A DNA stretch of 36,408 bases from Candidatus Cloacimonadota bacterium (GTDB lineage: Bacteria > Cloacimonadota > Cloacimonadia > Cloacimonadales > TCS61). Shown piece after piece: positions 23,321 through 33,700 of this stretch. Under the pieces are notes generated by a model. It was not told the origin of the DNA, searched no databases, and worked only from the letters and a program-made list of their open reading frames with translations. The position numbers and the translations under genes are program-made. How positions within the stretch are numbered: position 1 is the stretch's first letter; every line of letters starts with the position of its first letter. The stretch lies in contig JAIPJH010000019.1 in assembly GCA_021734245.1 (NCBI GenBank), positions 1 through 36,408 on the forward strand, given 5' to 3'.

Positions 23321-24559
23321 TCAAAAAAGTTTGGGAATAAATATTTTATGGATAGATTCAGCTATAAGTTGAGCGATTTCCTTCTCATTAAAAGAAAAAT
23401 ATTCTCTTCCAATTTTAAACAACAATTCTATCTCAATATTTAAAATTTCGTTATCTGAAAGTGCCAACTGGATTAGAAAATTAAACATTCCGTATCTTTC
23501 CGAAGGACTCCTGGTCAGAAGTTCTTTAGTGGAATTTTCAAAGATCTCGATGACCTTACCCGAATCTACAACATCTTTCAAAATATCCTGCGGAAAGAGT
23601 GTATAATTTGCCAGTGTATTGATGATCTCACTGTATTCTTTCTCACTAATATTTTCATCGACATTTGCCAGTATAAAACCGGCTGAAGCAACATAATACA
23701 TGCGGTGTCGAGCCAATTCGGAATCTGATAACATGACAAAATTTCCTAGAACATTTTGGATCTTGGCTTCCAGTTTTTCATCTGGTTCGTCCTGACCAAA
23801 ACTGAGACGTTCCAATAAATTTGATTCACTGAATATTTTCATCGCTTCCAGTCGAAGCGGATTGATTGGGTGAGTAGAAGAATTCAGGAAAGAGCTGTTA
23901 GCAAATTTTTCCAGAATTATGGCATTTTGTTTAAGATATTCTTCGTAGTTGAATTTAATCCGGTCGATTGAGATTCCTGCGGCAAGTACAAAAAAGCTGG
24001 AAACAACTTTTTCCAGATTTGGTGAAGCTATGAAACCGAATCTGTCGGCACTGAGCTCAGATAAGCGCTGCCAGAAATTTATTTTATTTTTAATAATAAA
24101 AGGTATGCTGTTTGGATCAGGAAAGACAACCCGTATTATGCGCCAGATATCAGCATTTTTGCTAATAAGGTGCCCAATTTCATGGCCGATCACAAACTTT
24201 AATTCAGCATCATCCAGTTTCTCGATCAATCCTGAGTTAAAGGCAATGATGTGTTTTTGATCTTCTTCCAAACGTGGTATGGAAACAGCATTGATTTCAG
24301 GCTGATTGCTGATGTAAAAATCTGTTTCTTCTGAAAATTGCAATTTTTTTAAAACAGACTGACAGAGATTATACAACCTGGGAGATAACTCTTTTGAGAT
24401 CTTAAAATGATGACCATCAAAGATCTTCTTATAAATATTCTCGTTATCTTCAATCTGAGCCATTTTCAAGATTTTCGTGATGATCTGGCCTTGCAGCAAT
24501 GAGCTAAGTTCGTCTCCAAATTGCTTTTCTAATTTCAATCTTATTGCATTATATTTCAC
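23321..24559 (-). CDS. M48-type zinc metalloprotease with C-terminal TerB-like domain
   Basis: From the chosen start this is 412 aa. The peptidase part (about 60-240) has F-V-I-G-H126-E127-I-G-H130-L, the HExxH zinc site, and the third ligand Glu in ELSADRFG about 45 residues later. T-H-P-I-N-P-L-R completes the M48 pattern. The C-terminal part (about 290-400) is helical and TerB-like, with MYYVASAGFILANVDENIS and LIQLALSDNEILNIEIELLF. There is no membrane segment, unlike HtpX. I prefer GTG at 24559 (GGGAG five bases before) over ATG 24607, because that ATG lies inside a perfect terminator hairpin. The gene follows a stand-alone TerB-like gene on the same strand, suggesting a shared pathway. 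Confidence 0.75.
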   Translation of the reverse strand: MKYNAIRLKLEKQFGDELSSLLQGQIITKILKMAQIEDNENIYKKIFDGHHFKISKELSPRLYNLCQSVLKKLQFSEETDFYISNQPEINAVSIPRLEEDQKHIIAFNSGLIEKLDDAELKFVIGHEIGHLISKNADIWRIIRVVFPDPNSIPFIIKNKINFWQRLSELSADRFGFIASPNLEKVVSSFFVLAAGISIDRIKFNYEEYLKQNAIILEKFANSSFLNSSTHPINPLRLEAMKIFSESNLLERLSFGQDEPDEKLEAKIQNVLGNFVMLSDSELARHRMYYVASAGFILANVDENISEKEYSEIINTLANYTLFPQDILKDVVDSGKVIEIFENSTKELLTRSPSERYGMFNFLIQLALSDNEILNIEIELLFKIGREYFSFNEKEIAQLIAESIHKIFIPKLF

Positions 24560-24597
24560 AATATCTCCCAGTAAAATTTTAATTTCTTTGTTAAACA

Positions 24598-24621
24598 AAA
24601 GTCCCATTCGAATGGGACTTT
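24598..24621 (-). terminator. Perfect 24-bp palindromic terminator
   Basis: A perfect dyad centred at 24609/24610, with core GTCCCATTCGAATGGGAC and AAA/TTT flanks. On the minus strand it is followed by TTTTGTTT. It ends the TerB-like gene at 24646 and overlaps the upstream-most ATG of the peptidase gene. Confidence 0.7.
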
Positions 24622-24645
24622 ATATTATTTAGTAGTTATTATAGC

Positions 24646-25044
24646 TTATACTTTATAATCTACTTCAAAAATCTCGGCAATAGTATTTATCCATACTTTT
24701 TCATTTTCGTGGAAATTATTATCGGCAAGAGCAATCTTCACAAGATCTTCCAAGACAAATTTCAAAGCTTCTGGTTTAATATTATATTTACACATATCGG
24801 CTAATTTTGCCACATTATCTGCTACTGTTTTAACGCCTTTTTGAGTATAATCCTCTACGAACAAATTATGCGCTTTTACAATCTCATCAATAACAACATC
24901 TTTAGGATCATCTGGAAACCATTCAGTGATCGATTTTCCAATTGTACTTTTTTCTTCATCACTCAGAACTTCATCTGTGGCTCCAGCCATAGCAACGTAA
25001 ATATAGGCCAACATACCCGCTTTTGTCCATTGTCGTTCGCTCAT
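24646..25044 (-). CDS. TerB-like tellurite-resistance-family protein
   Basis: A 132-aa all-helical protein preceded by GGAGG. AYIYVAMAGATDEVLSDEEK (about 14-33) and LVKIALADNNFHENEKVW (about 101-118) carry the repeated A-x-A-D-x-x-[LF]-x-x-x-E pattern of TerB, with acidic residues that bind a metal in family members. TerB proteins occur in stress and phage-response operons, and in other systems connect to membrane or secretion partners. Here it sits upstream of a peptidase carrying the same type of domain. Tellurite resistance itself is not implied. Confidence 0.7.
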   Translation of the reverse strand: MSERQWTKAGMLAYIYVAMAGATDEVLSDEEKSTIGKSITEWFPDDPKDVVIDEIVKAHNLFVEDYTQKGVKTVADNVAKLADMCKYNIKPEALKFVLEDLVKIALADNNFHENEKVWINTIAEIFEVDYKV

Positions 25045-25114
25045 TATTCCTCCAATTTTTCATTTTAACTTTCCCGATTTTATCTTCAAGTTGGTTTTAG
25101 TCAAGAAAAACAAA

Positions 25115-25149
25115 AAAACTCCCTCGATTAGAATATCAAAGGGAGTTTT
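25115..25149 (-). terminator. Terminator of the ankyrin gene
   Basis: AAAACTCCCT (25115-25124) pairs perfectly with AGGGAGTTTT (25140-25149) around a 15-base loop, with a T-run on the minus strand. It lies between the ankyrin gene and the TerB-like gene, so those are probably separate transcripts. Confidence 0.8.
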
Positions 25150-25177
25150 AATAAAAAGCTTAATTTTCTTTATTCAT

Positions 25178-25783
25178 TTAACTTGAAGTATTCAACAAAT
25201 CACTTTCTTCGCAATTGAATTCAGAATTTCCAATTGCCTTGTGCTCAAGCAGCAGATCATAAATATCACTATCGTTGAAGGCACGTTTGATCAGTTTAGC
25301 GTAATCCAGAGGAGTGCAGCCATTATTATTAACCCAGTTGATTAGAATTCCCTGGGAAATAAGATATTTTGAGATTTCATATCTGTTCTGAATTACAGTA
25401 TGATGCAGATAATTCCAGCCATTTTTATCTAAAGTGTTCACATCAGTTCCTGAACAAAGTAGTTTTTTTACATCTTTTAAAGAATTATTATTGATCGCAT
25501 CGACAATATATCTATTTTGGGGTTGAAGGCTGTATTTGAATTCATCTTTAAACAGATGACTTCGAAGTAAATTTATCATATTTGTAATTGTGAAATATTT
25601 GTTTTCATCAACTTCTCTGGCTGCTATATAACGGAGGATATCTTTACCAACATCTTCATTTTCTTCAATCTGGATCTTTTCAGTGATGATCTCTTTGAAC
25701 TTTTCATGATCATCTCTCTCAATTACATCAGTCATTAGTTTTTTGTCGACAACATCTCCATCAGCACAAATAAAAAAAGTCAT
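25178..25783 (-). CDS. Ankyrin-repeat protein
   Basis: A 201-aa protein preceded by GGAG. The N-terminal 85 residues are helical and not recognisable. From about 88 there are two to three ankyrin repeats: VDAINNNSLKDVKKLLCSGT, then the clear D-K-N-G-W-N-Y-L-H-H-T-V-I-Q-N-R-Y-E-I-S-K-Y-L, then N-N-N-G-C-T-P-L-D-Y-A. There is no signal peptide. Ankyrin repeats bind proteins; the partner may be encoded nearby (TerB-like or peptidase), but that rests on position only. Confidence 0.75.
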   Translation of the reverse strand: MTFFICADGDVVDKKLMTDVIERDDHEKFKEIITEKIQIEENEDVGKDILRYIAAREVDENKYFTITNMINLLRSHLFKDEFKYSLQPQNRYIVDAINNNSLKDVKKLLCSGTDVNTLDKNGWNYLHHTVIQNRYEISKYLISQGILINWVNNNGCTPLDYAKLIKRAFNDSDIYDLLLEHKAIGNSEFNCEESDLLNTSS

Positions 25784-25942
25784 AATATCTCCAAATTCAA
25801 ATCAAGTTTTTCTTCAAGTTTCTACCTGCAATATTTCAAATTTCTTTAAATGGGTCAATACTTTTCTTCAGATTAGTTGATGGTCGAATCAAAAAATATC
25901 AATAACTTTGGAATGATATTATTGATAACTTGTTTAATTCTT

Positions 25943-25979
25943 AAAAAAAACTCCCCCGCTGATTGATTCAGAGAGGGAG
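25943..25979 (-). terminator. Terminator 3' of the decayed gene tail
   Basis: CTCCC (25951-25955) pairs with GGGAG (25975-25979) with an inner CTGA/TCAG stem. On the minus strand it is followed by eight Ts. It closes the minus-strand run that includes the decayed sorting tail and the ATPase gene. The gap 25784-26129 has no gene otherwise. Confidence 0.65.
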
Positions 25980-26072
25980 AGATTCTTTTTAAGACAATTA
26001 GCTTTTTTGGTTCGTAAAGCTTCAGCGAATTTGATACCTCAACGAATTTTGTTTTGATCTGCCAATATAATA

Positions 26073-26123
26073 GCCTTTCCGACAGCTTCTATGGAGAATT
26101 CCTGAGTAAGCTGTCGGAAAGGC
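26073..26123. repeat. Perfect 16-bp inverted repeat
   Basis: GCCTTTCCGACAGCTT (26073-26088) and AAGCTGTCGGAAAGGC (26108-26123) are exact reverse complements separated by 19 bases. It begins just downstream of the stop of the decayed sorting tail. It may be that gene's original terminator, which is better preserved than the gene itself, or a dispersed palindromic repeat. Confidence 0.6.
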
Positions 26124-26129
26124 ATAATT

Positions 26130-26288
26130 TTACTTCAACATTATCATTTTGTTTGTTTTATAGTAGCTCGGTTTTTTAGCTGATAGAAATAAACTCCCGA
26201 GGCCTTTGGAAAAGCATCCCATATGAATGTGTGATAGCCTGCTTGATATTATTGAGAGAGAACTTTCAAACCCAGAAGAGAGTGTAAA
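26130..26288 (-). pseudogene. Decayed C-terminal sorting tail of a lost secreted protein
   Basis: On the minus strand the frame reads S-L-L-G-L-K-V-L-S-Q, an internal TAA, then YQAGYHTFIW, D-A-F-P-K-A and SGVYFYQLKN. A one-base shift then gives K-M-I-M-L-K and a stop at 26130-26132. This is the FlgD-like tail of the window's secreted proteins (compare AGQHSVVWNG, SGIYFYRMKT and KMILLK in the 1997-aa protein). The N-terminal remainder of the gene is gone. It lies directly 3' of the ATPase gene on the same strand. Confidence 0.7.
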
Positions 26289-26305
26289 AGATTTTGCCTA
26301 AACTT

Positions 26306-27538
26306 CTAATACAAAAATCCTACCAAATATAAAGGAATTACATTGGCGAATCCATCCAATTGATCGTCTCTGAAAATATACCCATTTTCTATATCAATAA
26401 TCTGTTTACGTGTTTTGCTTCTGCCACCGATTTCCACTTCAATAATGTGTTTTGGTTTAAGTTCGATGGAATAATCTACTAACTGGGAAGAATAGATAGG
26501 ATAATCACCTTTGATCTGAGAAACAAAAAAAGCTTCCCGCAGATTTCCAATTTCAACTTCATGTTTCCAAAGTTCGTTGCTGACCGCAAAATAGAGATTA
26601 GGATTTGATAGAAAAATCCTGGAATTCTTTAATGATCGAATAGATGCAGATTTACGTTTTACAATATTGATAAGATCAGATCGAGACAGTAAATCAAAGA
26701 AGCTATACAAGATCTCTTTGGGAATATCCAACTCACTGCAAATCGAACCAATATTAATGGTGGGAATCCTGGAAATTGCCAGATAAGCAATGAGTTTCTT
26801 CAGCGTTATCTGTGAAGTGCTACGAATATCTTTTAAAGCAGGTACATCTTCGTAAATTGTTTTATCGAGCAAGTTATGCAGTGTTAATTGATATTCATCC
26901 TCACTCATAATGTCAAAGAAAGGATAATACCCGAACTGCATATATTCTTTGAAATGCTGCAAAATCTTAGGACTCAATTTTTGCAATTCTGAGCTGATTT
27001 TAAGGTGATCCAAAAGCAATTCTTCCAGCCTAAACGATGAAAATTTCACTTTATATTTCATTCCTAAAAACTCTCTAAAGGAAAGACCTTCCAAATTATA
27101 GATTAAAGTTCTACGGGAAAGATCACCTTTTTGATTCAAGATATTTAACTTCGAACTCCCCAGCAAAATTATCTTTTTGTCTGGATGCGCATCATACAAT
27201 GCTTTTGCTTCCATTGCCCAATTTGCTTGTTTATGCACTTCATCAATTATTACTGCATCACCATAAAACTTAAAATACTCATTTGCAGTATCATAGATGC
27301 CATTTCGGAGGACTAGCGGATTATCTGCTGAAATATAGAGGCACCTATCTACTGAACCATATTCTTCTTTTAAGTGCTGAAGTACTAGTGTTGTTTTTCC
27401 TGTTCCACGAGCACCGGTTATTGTTATCATTCTACTATCCCAGTTGATTGTCGAGTAAAGATAGCGTTTGAAACCGAGTGTAACATGGGAAATCAATTTT
27501 TTCTGGATGGAAAACAGTTCATTAAGTTCGATTTTCAT
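26306..27538 (-). CDS. AAA/DUF4143-type ATPase
   Basis: A 410-aa protein of the AAA_14/DUF4143 ATPase group, common stand-alone ATPases of unknown target. Walker A is GARGTGKT (42-49) in MITITGARGTGKTT. Walker B is YGDAVIIDEVHKQ (about 92-104). A sensor-type Ser is in IILLGSS. The DUF4143 part follows, with GLSFREFLGMKY and the C-terminal E-L-K-P-K-H-I-I-E-V-E-I-G-G-R-S nuclease-fold-like strands. The ATG at 27538 has TAGGAGG four bases upstream, which decides the start over an in-frame codon eight residues earlier. A promoter with an overlapping palindrome lies upstream. Such genes spread horizontally and some lie near toxin-antitoxin loci; no role is proven. Confidence 0.8.
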   Translation of the reverse strand: MKIELNELFSIQKKLISHVTLGFKRYLYSTINWDSRMITITGARGTGKTTLVLQHLKEEYGSVDRCLYISADNPLVLRNGIYDTANEYFKFYGDAVIIDEVHKQANWAMEAKALYDAHPDKKIILLGSSKLNILNQKGDLSRRTLIYNLEGLSFREFLGMKYKVKFSSFRLEELLLDHLKISSELQKLSPKILQHFKEYMQFGYYPFFDIMSEDEYQLTLHNLLDKTIYEDVPALKDIRSTSQITLKKLIAYLAISRIPTINIGSICSELDIPKEILYSFFDLLSRSDLINIVKRKSASIRSLKNSRIFLSNPNLYFAVSNELWKHEVEIGNLREAFFVSQIKGDYPIYSSQLVDYSIELKPKHIIEVEIGGRSKTRKQIIDIENGYIFRDDQLDGFANVIPLYLVGFLY

Positions 27539-27560
27539 GCAACCTCCTATCACCGAGGGC

Positions 27561-27589
27561 AATCTAATTTAGACAATTTAAATTGTCAA
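27561..27589 (-). promoter_or_regulatory. Promoter with operator-like palindrome for the ATPase gene
   Basis: On the minus strand TTGACA (27584-27589) and TAGATT (27561-27566) are separated by exactly 17 bases. A perfect 16-bp palindrome GACAATTTAAATTGTC (27572-27587) overlaps the -35 box and spacer, a position where a dimeric repressor would block transcription. The start codon is 23 bases beyond the -10. Confidence 0.55.
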
Positions 27590-27677
27590 TATTTAGTTAT
27601 TCAGACATTTTGAATTGACGGAATTAGTGAATTATGACAGACGAGATTGTCGTTTTATGTTGTTTGTGTTGAATATG

Positions 27678-27713
27678 AAACTCCCCCAATGAAGAATTTC
27701 AGAGGGGGAGTTT
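27678..27713 (-). terminator. Terminator of the second giant secreted gene
   Basis: AAACTCCCCC (27678-27687) pairs perfectly with GGGGGAGTTT (27704-27713), with a T-run on the minus strand beyond it, 15 bases after the stop codon of the giant gene. Confidence 0.8.
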
Positions 27714-27728
27714 TATAGAAATATGATC

Positions 27729-30700
27729 CTATTTCAAAAGTATCATCTTTCTCATCTTATCAAAATTATCTGTTTTCATGCGATAGAAATAGATTCCGGA
27801 AGAAACAGATTCATTCTTTTCATTCCTGCCATTCCAGACCACTGAATGTTGACCTGCCGTAAACTCTTTGCTGACAAGCTGTTTCACTTTTTGTCCTTTG
27901 ATGTTGTAAATTTCTATTTGAACCTTAGAATCTGATTTCAAACTAAAATTAATTGTAGTTGTTGGATTGAAAGGATTAGGGAAATTCTTATATAACTTTG
28001 TAACCATGGGAATTATATTAGAACCTGATCCTACTGTATCATATACATGAACATTCCATTCGAAATATAACTCATTATCAGAAGAACTAAAATTATCATC
28101 AACGTCTAAGGAGACTAAATAATCCTCTTCTCCAGACTGCCAATCAGTAAGAAATGTATATGAATTTTCTACTGAAACTTCAACTCCATCCAACTGCCAA
28201 ATATAATCTAAATTATTACCATCTGGATCATAAGCACTTACAAAGAAATTCAAGCTATCTCCTTCATCGATATCCTGATCTATTGTCTGCCAAATTCCAC
28301 CTGTACTATCAGCGTAGGACAAAGAATCTACAACAATATTCTGATCGACATCATTTACAATTATTTCCCATTCATAAAATAGATTGTTCCTATTTGTTTT
28401 ATTCCTTGATGTTGTACTAAAATTATCTGTTATATCCAACGTCACATTAAAAGGAGAATTTATAGAAGACAAAGCCCCCAAATAATCTGTAGCAAAACAG
28501 TAAATAGAATCCGAAGTCATTTCTACTCCATCCAATCTCCAACAATATTCCAATGTGTTGTCGTCTGGGTCGTATGCATTAATGAAAAAATAAAGTGTAT
28601 CATTCTCATTAATATTTTGATCAATAGTTTGCCAAACACCACTGGTACTATCTGCATAAGAAAGATCATTAACAACAATCGGTTGATCTACATCAATTAC
28701 TTCAACGTTCCAGGTGTAGTTTAAAATATTATCTGACGGACAACTATCTCGTTTCAAACCATCTAATACTCCGAAGTTATCGGTTACTTCCAAATTCACG
28801 ATATAGTTTCCCGCAGATGTGTAATCTGTTGTGAAAATATAAGTTGAATCAATAGAAACTTCAGATCCATCCAATAACCAACTGTATTCCAATTGATTTC
28901 CATCTGGATCGTAGCCACTAAAAGTGAATCCCATACTTTCATTTTCATAAATCGTTAAGCTGTCTGCAACTGGCAGAACTTCATTTACTACGATTTCATC
29001 GTCCACACTAATTGCTGTTATCGGTACAGTCTCGGAAGTCATTGACCTGGTAGAACGATTATTTAAATTTCTGGCATTTCTATCCATTACAACAAAATCA
29101 TCAATTGAAAATGTAACATCCTCAGTTCCATGCCAATTGGGAATATTCGATGAGAATGTCAGATACCACCCATTTTTGACAATCTGTATTGTATCGTTTC
29201 CAGTCCAGGTTAAACAAGAATCTACAAGTGTATTGTCGACATCGAAAACATAATTTGAAAAATCAAATGTTGCTGTACTGTCTTCATAAAATTCCAAATT
29301 GGGAAATACGAAATAAGGTGGATCATTGATCGGTTCAATGAAGTCAGTTATTATCACAGATGAAACCGGATTTCCACTGTTATCTTGAGCTGATAATTGA
29401 TAACTTAAAGTTTGTCCTTGTAGAGAATCCCAGGTTACTGTAGGTTCTGGAATAAAAAAGGAGTATATATCATTACCCAAATAATCCATATCTTGATAAG
29501 CACTGAATGGTTCATAGTTCTCTCCACGTTGATAACTTAATTGTGGATAGTTCTGTACACCAGCATAACCCAAATCGACTATTGTCGCTCTAACTTCAAC
29601 ATCCCCAATTACATCTTCATTTACATCTGAAGGCATATGAAAGATATTTGAAATTACAGGTGATAAATTATCAATTACTGGATAAGAATATTCTATTGAA
29701 TTTCCGATATTATTCACTCCATCCATAGCCTCTATATAAAAATAAATTTCAGGTTCATTCTGTGGAGGGATTACCGTTTCATATTCATTTCCAGTTGTGT
29801 TTTGCATAGATAGTACATAATCTGAATTATTTATATGACTTTTTCTTAACTTCGTATCAAGATTGAAAGGGACAATATCATAATATAGGAATGCATTTAA
29901 AATACCACTCTGATCCGTCATTTCGATTGTAATATACACTGAATCAGTAATTGTTATATTTGATGGTTGGATATCTAAACTAGAAAAAGTTGGATAATCG
30001 AAAGTCTCGAAACTTGTCGCATTATTTTCAAATGTAGTATTGTTATTGTTATCTGATGATGTAATATCAATGAAGTATGTTATTTCAGAAAGTGTTGAAG
30101 TTTCTATAATTCGAGTAAATATATTGTCATTTGGTGTTACATCCCCATTTGTTCCGTCATCATACATGTTTAATGGTTGGCTAAATGTACTATCAGGGTT
30201 ATGTACAATACATTGCACAGTAGAATTATTTACACCTGTCCAGCCATCAACAATGTACGCTGTTAAGATAGTTGAATTACCTATTTCCGGGTTAGTATCG
30301 CTTAATTGAATATTTGTGATATTAGGTGGTTCCTGATCAGTTAAACGAGTTACATGTAAAATATTTTCAGATGGATTTGTATAAATATCCTGGGCTTGGT
30401 AGGTAATAGTATTTGAACCTTCAACAAGTGAAACATTGTGTGCAAATGTGTTTCCTGTAAAGTTAATATCAATCCAACTGCCATTATTAACATTATATTT
30501 AAGCCACGATACACCATTATCGTCATTAATTAGACCATTTACTGGTATACTTTGCTGTTGTGTTGAACTGCTATCAGATGGAGAAGTTACAGAAATTGAA
30601 GGTCCTTCATGATCCCATGGAGAAAAAATCTTTAATCGCTCGTCTTCTTCAACTATTCCAAATAAATTACCATCAGGTGACCATCTGATATCAAAGATTG

Positions 30701-33700
30701 GAACATTATCGTTTTGTTCATAATAACATATTTGAGTTCCATTTTGCGTATCCCATAAAACTACTTTTTCCGATTCGTCAGAACTTAAAAGGTATCTAGA
30801 ACTCCCTGGCATCCATTCTAAAGAAAATATATACCATGAACTTAAATCACTTAAAAAATTTCCGTTCGAATCATAAATTTTGATTCTATCATCCTCATTA
30901 TCTGAAATAGCTATTCTGCTTCCATCATCGGAAATTGAGACAGTGTACGTGATTTCTATTTCTTGCGGATGTGGATCTATATCAAATTGATGATATCCAT
31001 TATTATTCCAAAAACTTACGATGCCATCATGGTTGTTATAATCCTCATAACAAATTGCCATTAAATTTGATGTTACCGAAACATCTTTAGGTCTCCAAGA
31101 AGTATCTTTTAAAGAATTCATAGACATTGTTGACGAACCTGAATAAGTTAATATTGATGAGCTAAAACCACTTGATGTAGTACCATCTCCTGCAAGGATC
31201 TGATTGTTGTTTATCCATTCAAAATCACCTTGGCAGTAATCTAAGGATGGATTAATATTATCTCTCCTTGTTATTAGATTGCCATTATTAATATTATATA
31301 ATCGAATATAATCTTCATCACTTTCTAATGAGGAAAACGCTATTCTGGAACCATCTGGAGAAACACGAACAATTTCAATTTCTGCATCATCTCGATAGAC
31401 AACCGAATTGTTAATAACCTGTCTCTGAGAAATGGAATAAGATGCAATATTTTCGTCATCTCGATTATAATAAATTATGTCAGGATCAACTGGTGACCAA
31501 TCAAATGATTTTATGTAATCATGATGATTAATTTGTATAAAGGAATTTAATTGATAAGGTGGAGATACAAAGATAACATCAAATTGCTCATATTCCAAAC
31601 TATTACCGACTTCTACTAACACAGTGCATAGCCCTTGATTAGTAAAACTTATCTCAGCAAATACTTTCCCATGACTGTCAGTTTGTGTGTTTATAGTTTG
31701 TTGGTTATTTGAAAATAAACCCATATTTGTTGTCACTATTACATTTACATTTGATGCTTCATCACCATCACTTTCATATACCCTTATATATAGTTCATAA
31801 GTAGCTGAGCTTGTTGTTCCGAAAAGATAATTGGGGTATATTAACATGATATAATCCTCTAAAGGTTCAGGAATAATTTCAATATCTTCATCAACGTAAT
31901 TTGATGTATTTAAATGGTCAAGAGCTGTTATTTCTACCCAACCTGGATCTAAAGGAAAATAATCTACAGCAGCTACTCCATTTGCATTTGTATAAACAGG
32001 ATTGCTTGCTTGATATACCCCCAAAGTTGGATTTTGTATAAACCTGATAGGATAGTTTGCTAAAGTTGGATTTAAAGTAGCATATATTGTAGCCATTTCT
32101 CCTTCTATCAATGGATTCATTGAAAAACTTAGAGACATTCCATTTCCTGTTTGCTGTTCAACTTCGAAACTCATTTCACCTACAGTAGGAAATCTTAAAA
32201 ACTGACCGGAAGCATAGCCTTCATAGTGAAAATTATAATTACCAATAGCAAATGATTGTGAATATGAAAAATCTACACCATTACTCCAATTTCCTGTACC
32301 ACTCATAGGATAAGTATTATTTTCTACATGTAATTCAATATAGTCTGGTGCTTGATTACCAGGGTCTGTATATGTTACTAAAAAATTAAAATTTGTGTTA
32401 GGGTTACCATTTTCAGGAGTAATTGAGCCATTAGATAAAATTGGTGTACTTGCAAGATTAATTGAGAAATGACCACAATCATCCTCGTCAACTATATCAA
32501 AACAAGCGTTACTACCAAGAGTTTGTGCAGAACCTTCTACAATATAGTCGTCAAGAAATCCTAAATTATCGATGATATTATGACCTTGTAATCCACTGCT
32601 CATAATTGCAATATAATCACCTTCTTGAACATAATGTGTGCCACTTGCTGCTAAAATGGAATTGTTTCCATCACTATAAAAAAGTTCAACTGTTACGTTA
32701 TCATTTTCAAGCATTACAAAGCTCATCCCAAATTTGATAAATTCATAATTATTAAAATTTACTTGAACTTGATTATATTGACTATCCTCCTCATAACTCC
32801 ATGTATTACAGGCAATAACGTTTCCATCGCTTACAATCTGATCACCAAATTGAATTAAATAATCATTAATTGCTACTGCACATGAATCAGTGATAGAATC
32901 AAGTGCTGTAGGTTGATCTAAAAATAAATCTATATAATTTTGAGGATTATAGTAATCCAAATAAGTCCAATTTGCAAAGGGACCTAACATGTTAGTTACA
33001 ACATCATCTATTAGATCTTCAACAATTGTTCCAAAACCTGGTGTGGTTATCAGGTTATTCAGAAATGACGCTGCTCCAGCCATTGGTCCACCGATCATCA
33101 AAGCAACAATATCTAAACCACCAGCTACAAAACCATAAGCAAACCCTGATACTAATGCAGTTACATATTCGTCTGTTGGAATGTTAAAAGGATTTCCATT
33201 ATATTGATACAATAATCCTATCGCTTCGACGGCTGAATGAACAGCACCAGAAATTACCATATAAACTAAAACGCTACCAATAACAGAACGATCATCTTCT
33301 GGAAACAAATTACTGAATTTATAATAATCAAAAGAATTATCTGAAAACATAAAGTCTTTATGTAATGCATCTTGAATGGGTATTGTATTAATTGACATTA
33401 AGTAATGATAATTTTCATTTTCCGACAGGTTTAAATTTGGTGTTTTATTTGATATTATATCTAAGTTATTTATTGCAAGAATGTTACCTATGTCATAGTT
33501 CTCAAAGTTAGTCTCTAATGCATAATTCAATTCGATTATAAATTTGTTTTTAACATCTTCACCAAAATTCTCAGATATTGAGTTCAAAAAATAGTTATTA
33601 GATAGAATTTCATCCACCATTGATGAGATTGATAACTCGTTAACTTTCACATTTGTTTCTGTGTTGCACCAAACTGAATTTGTTAACATAAAAATAACAA

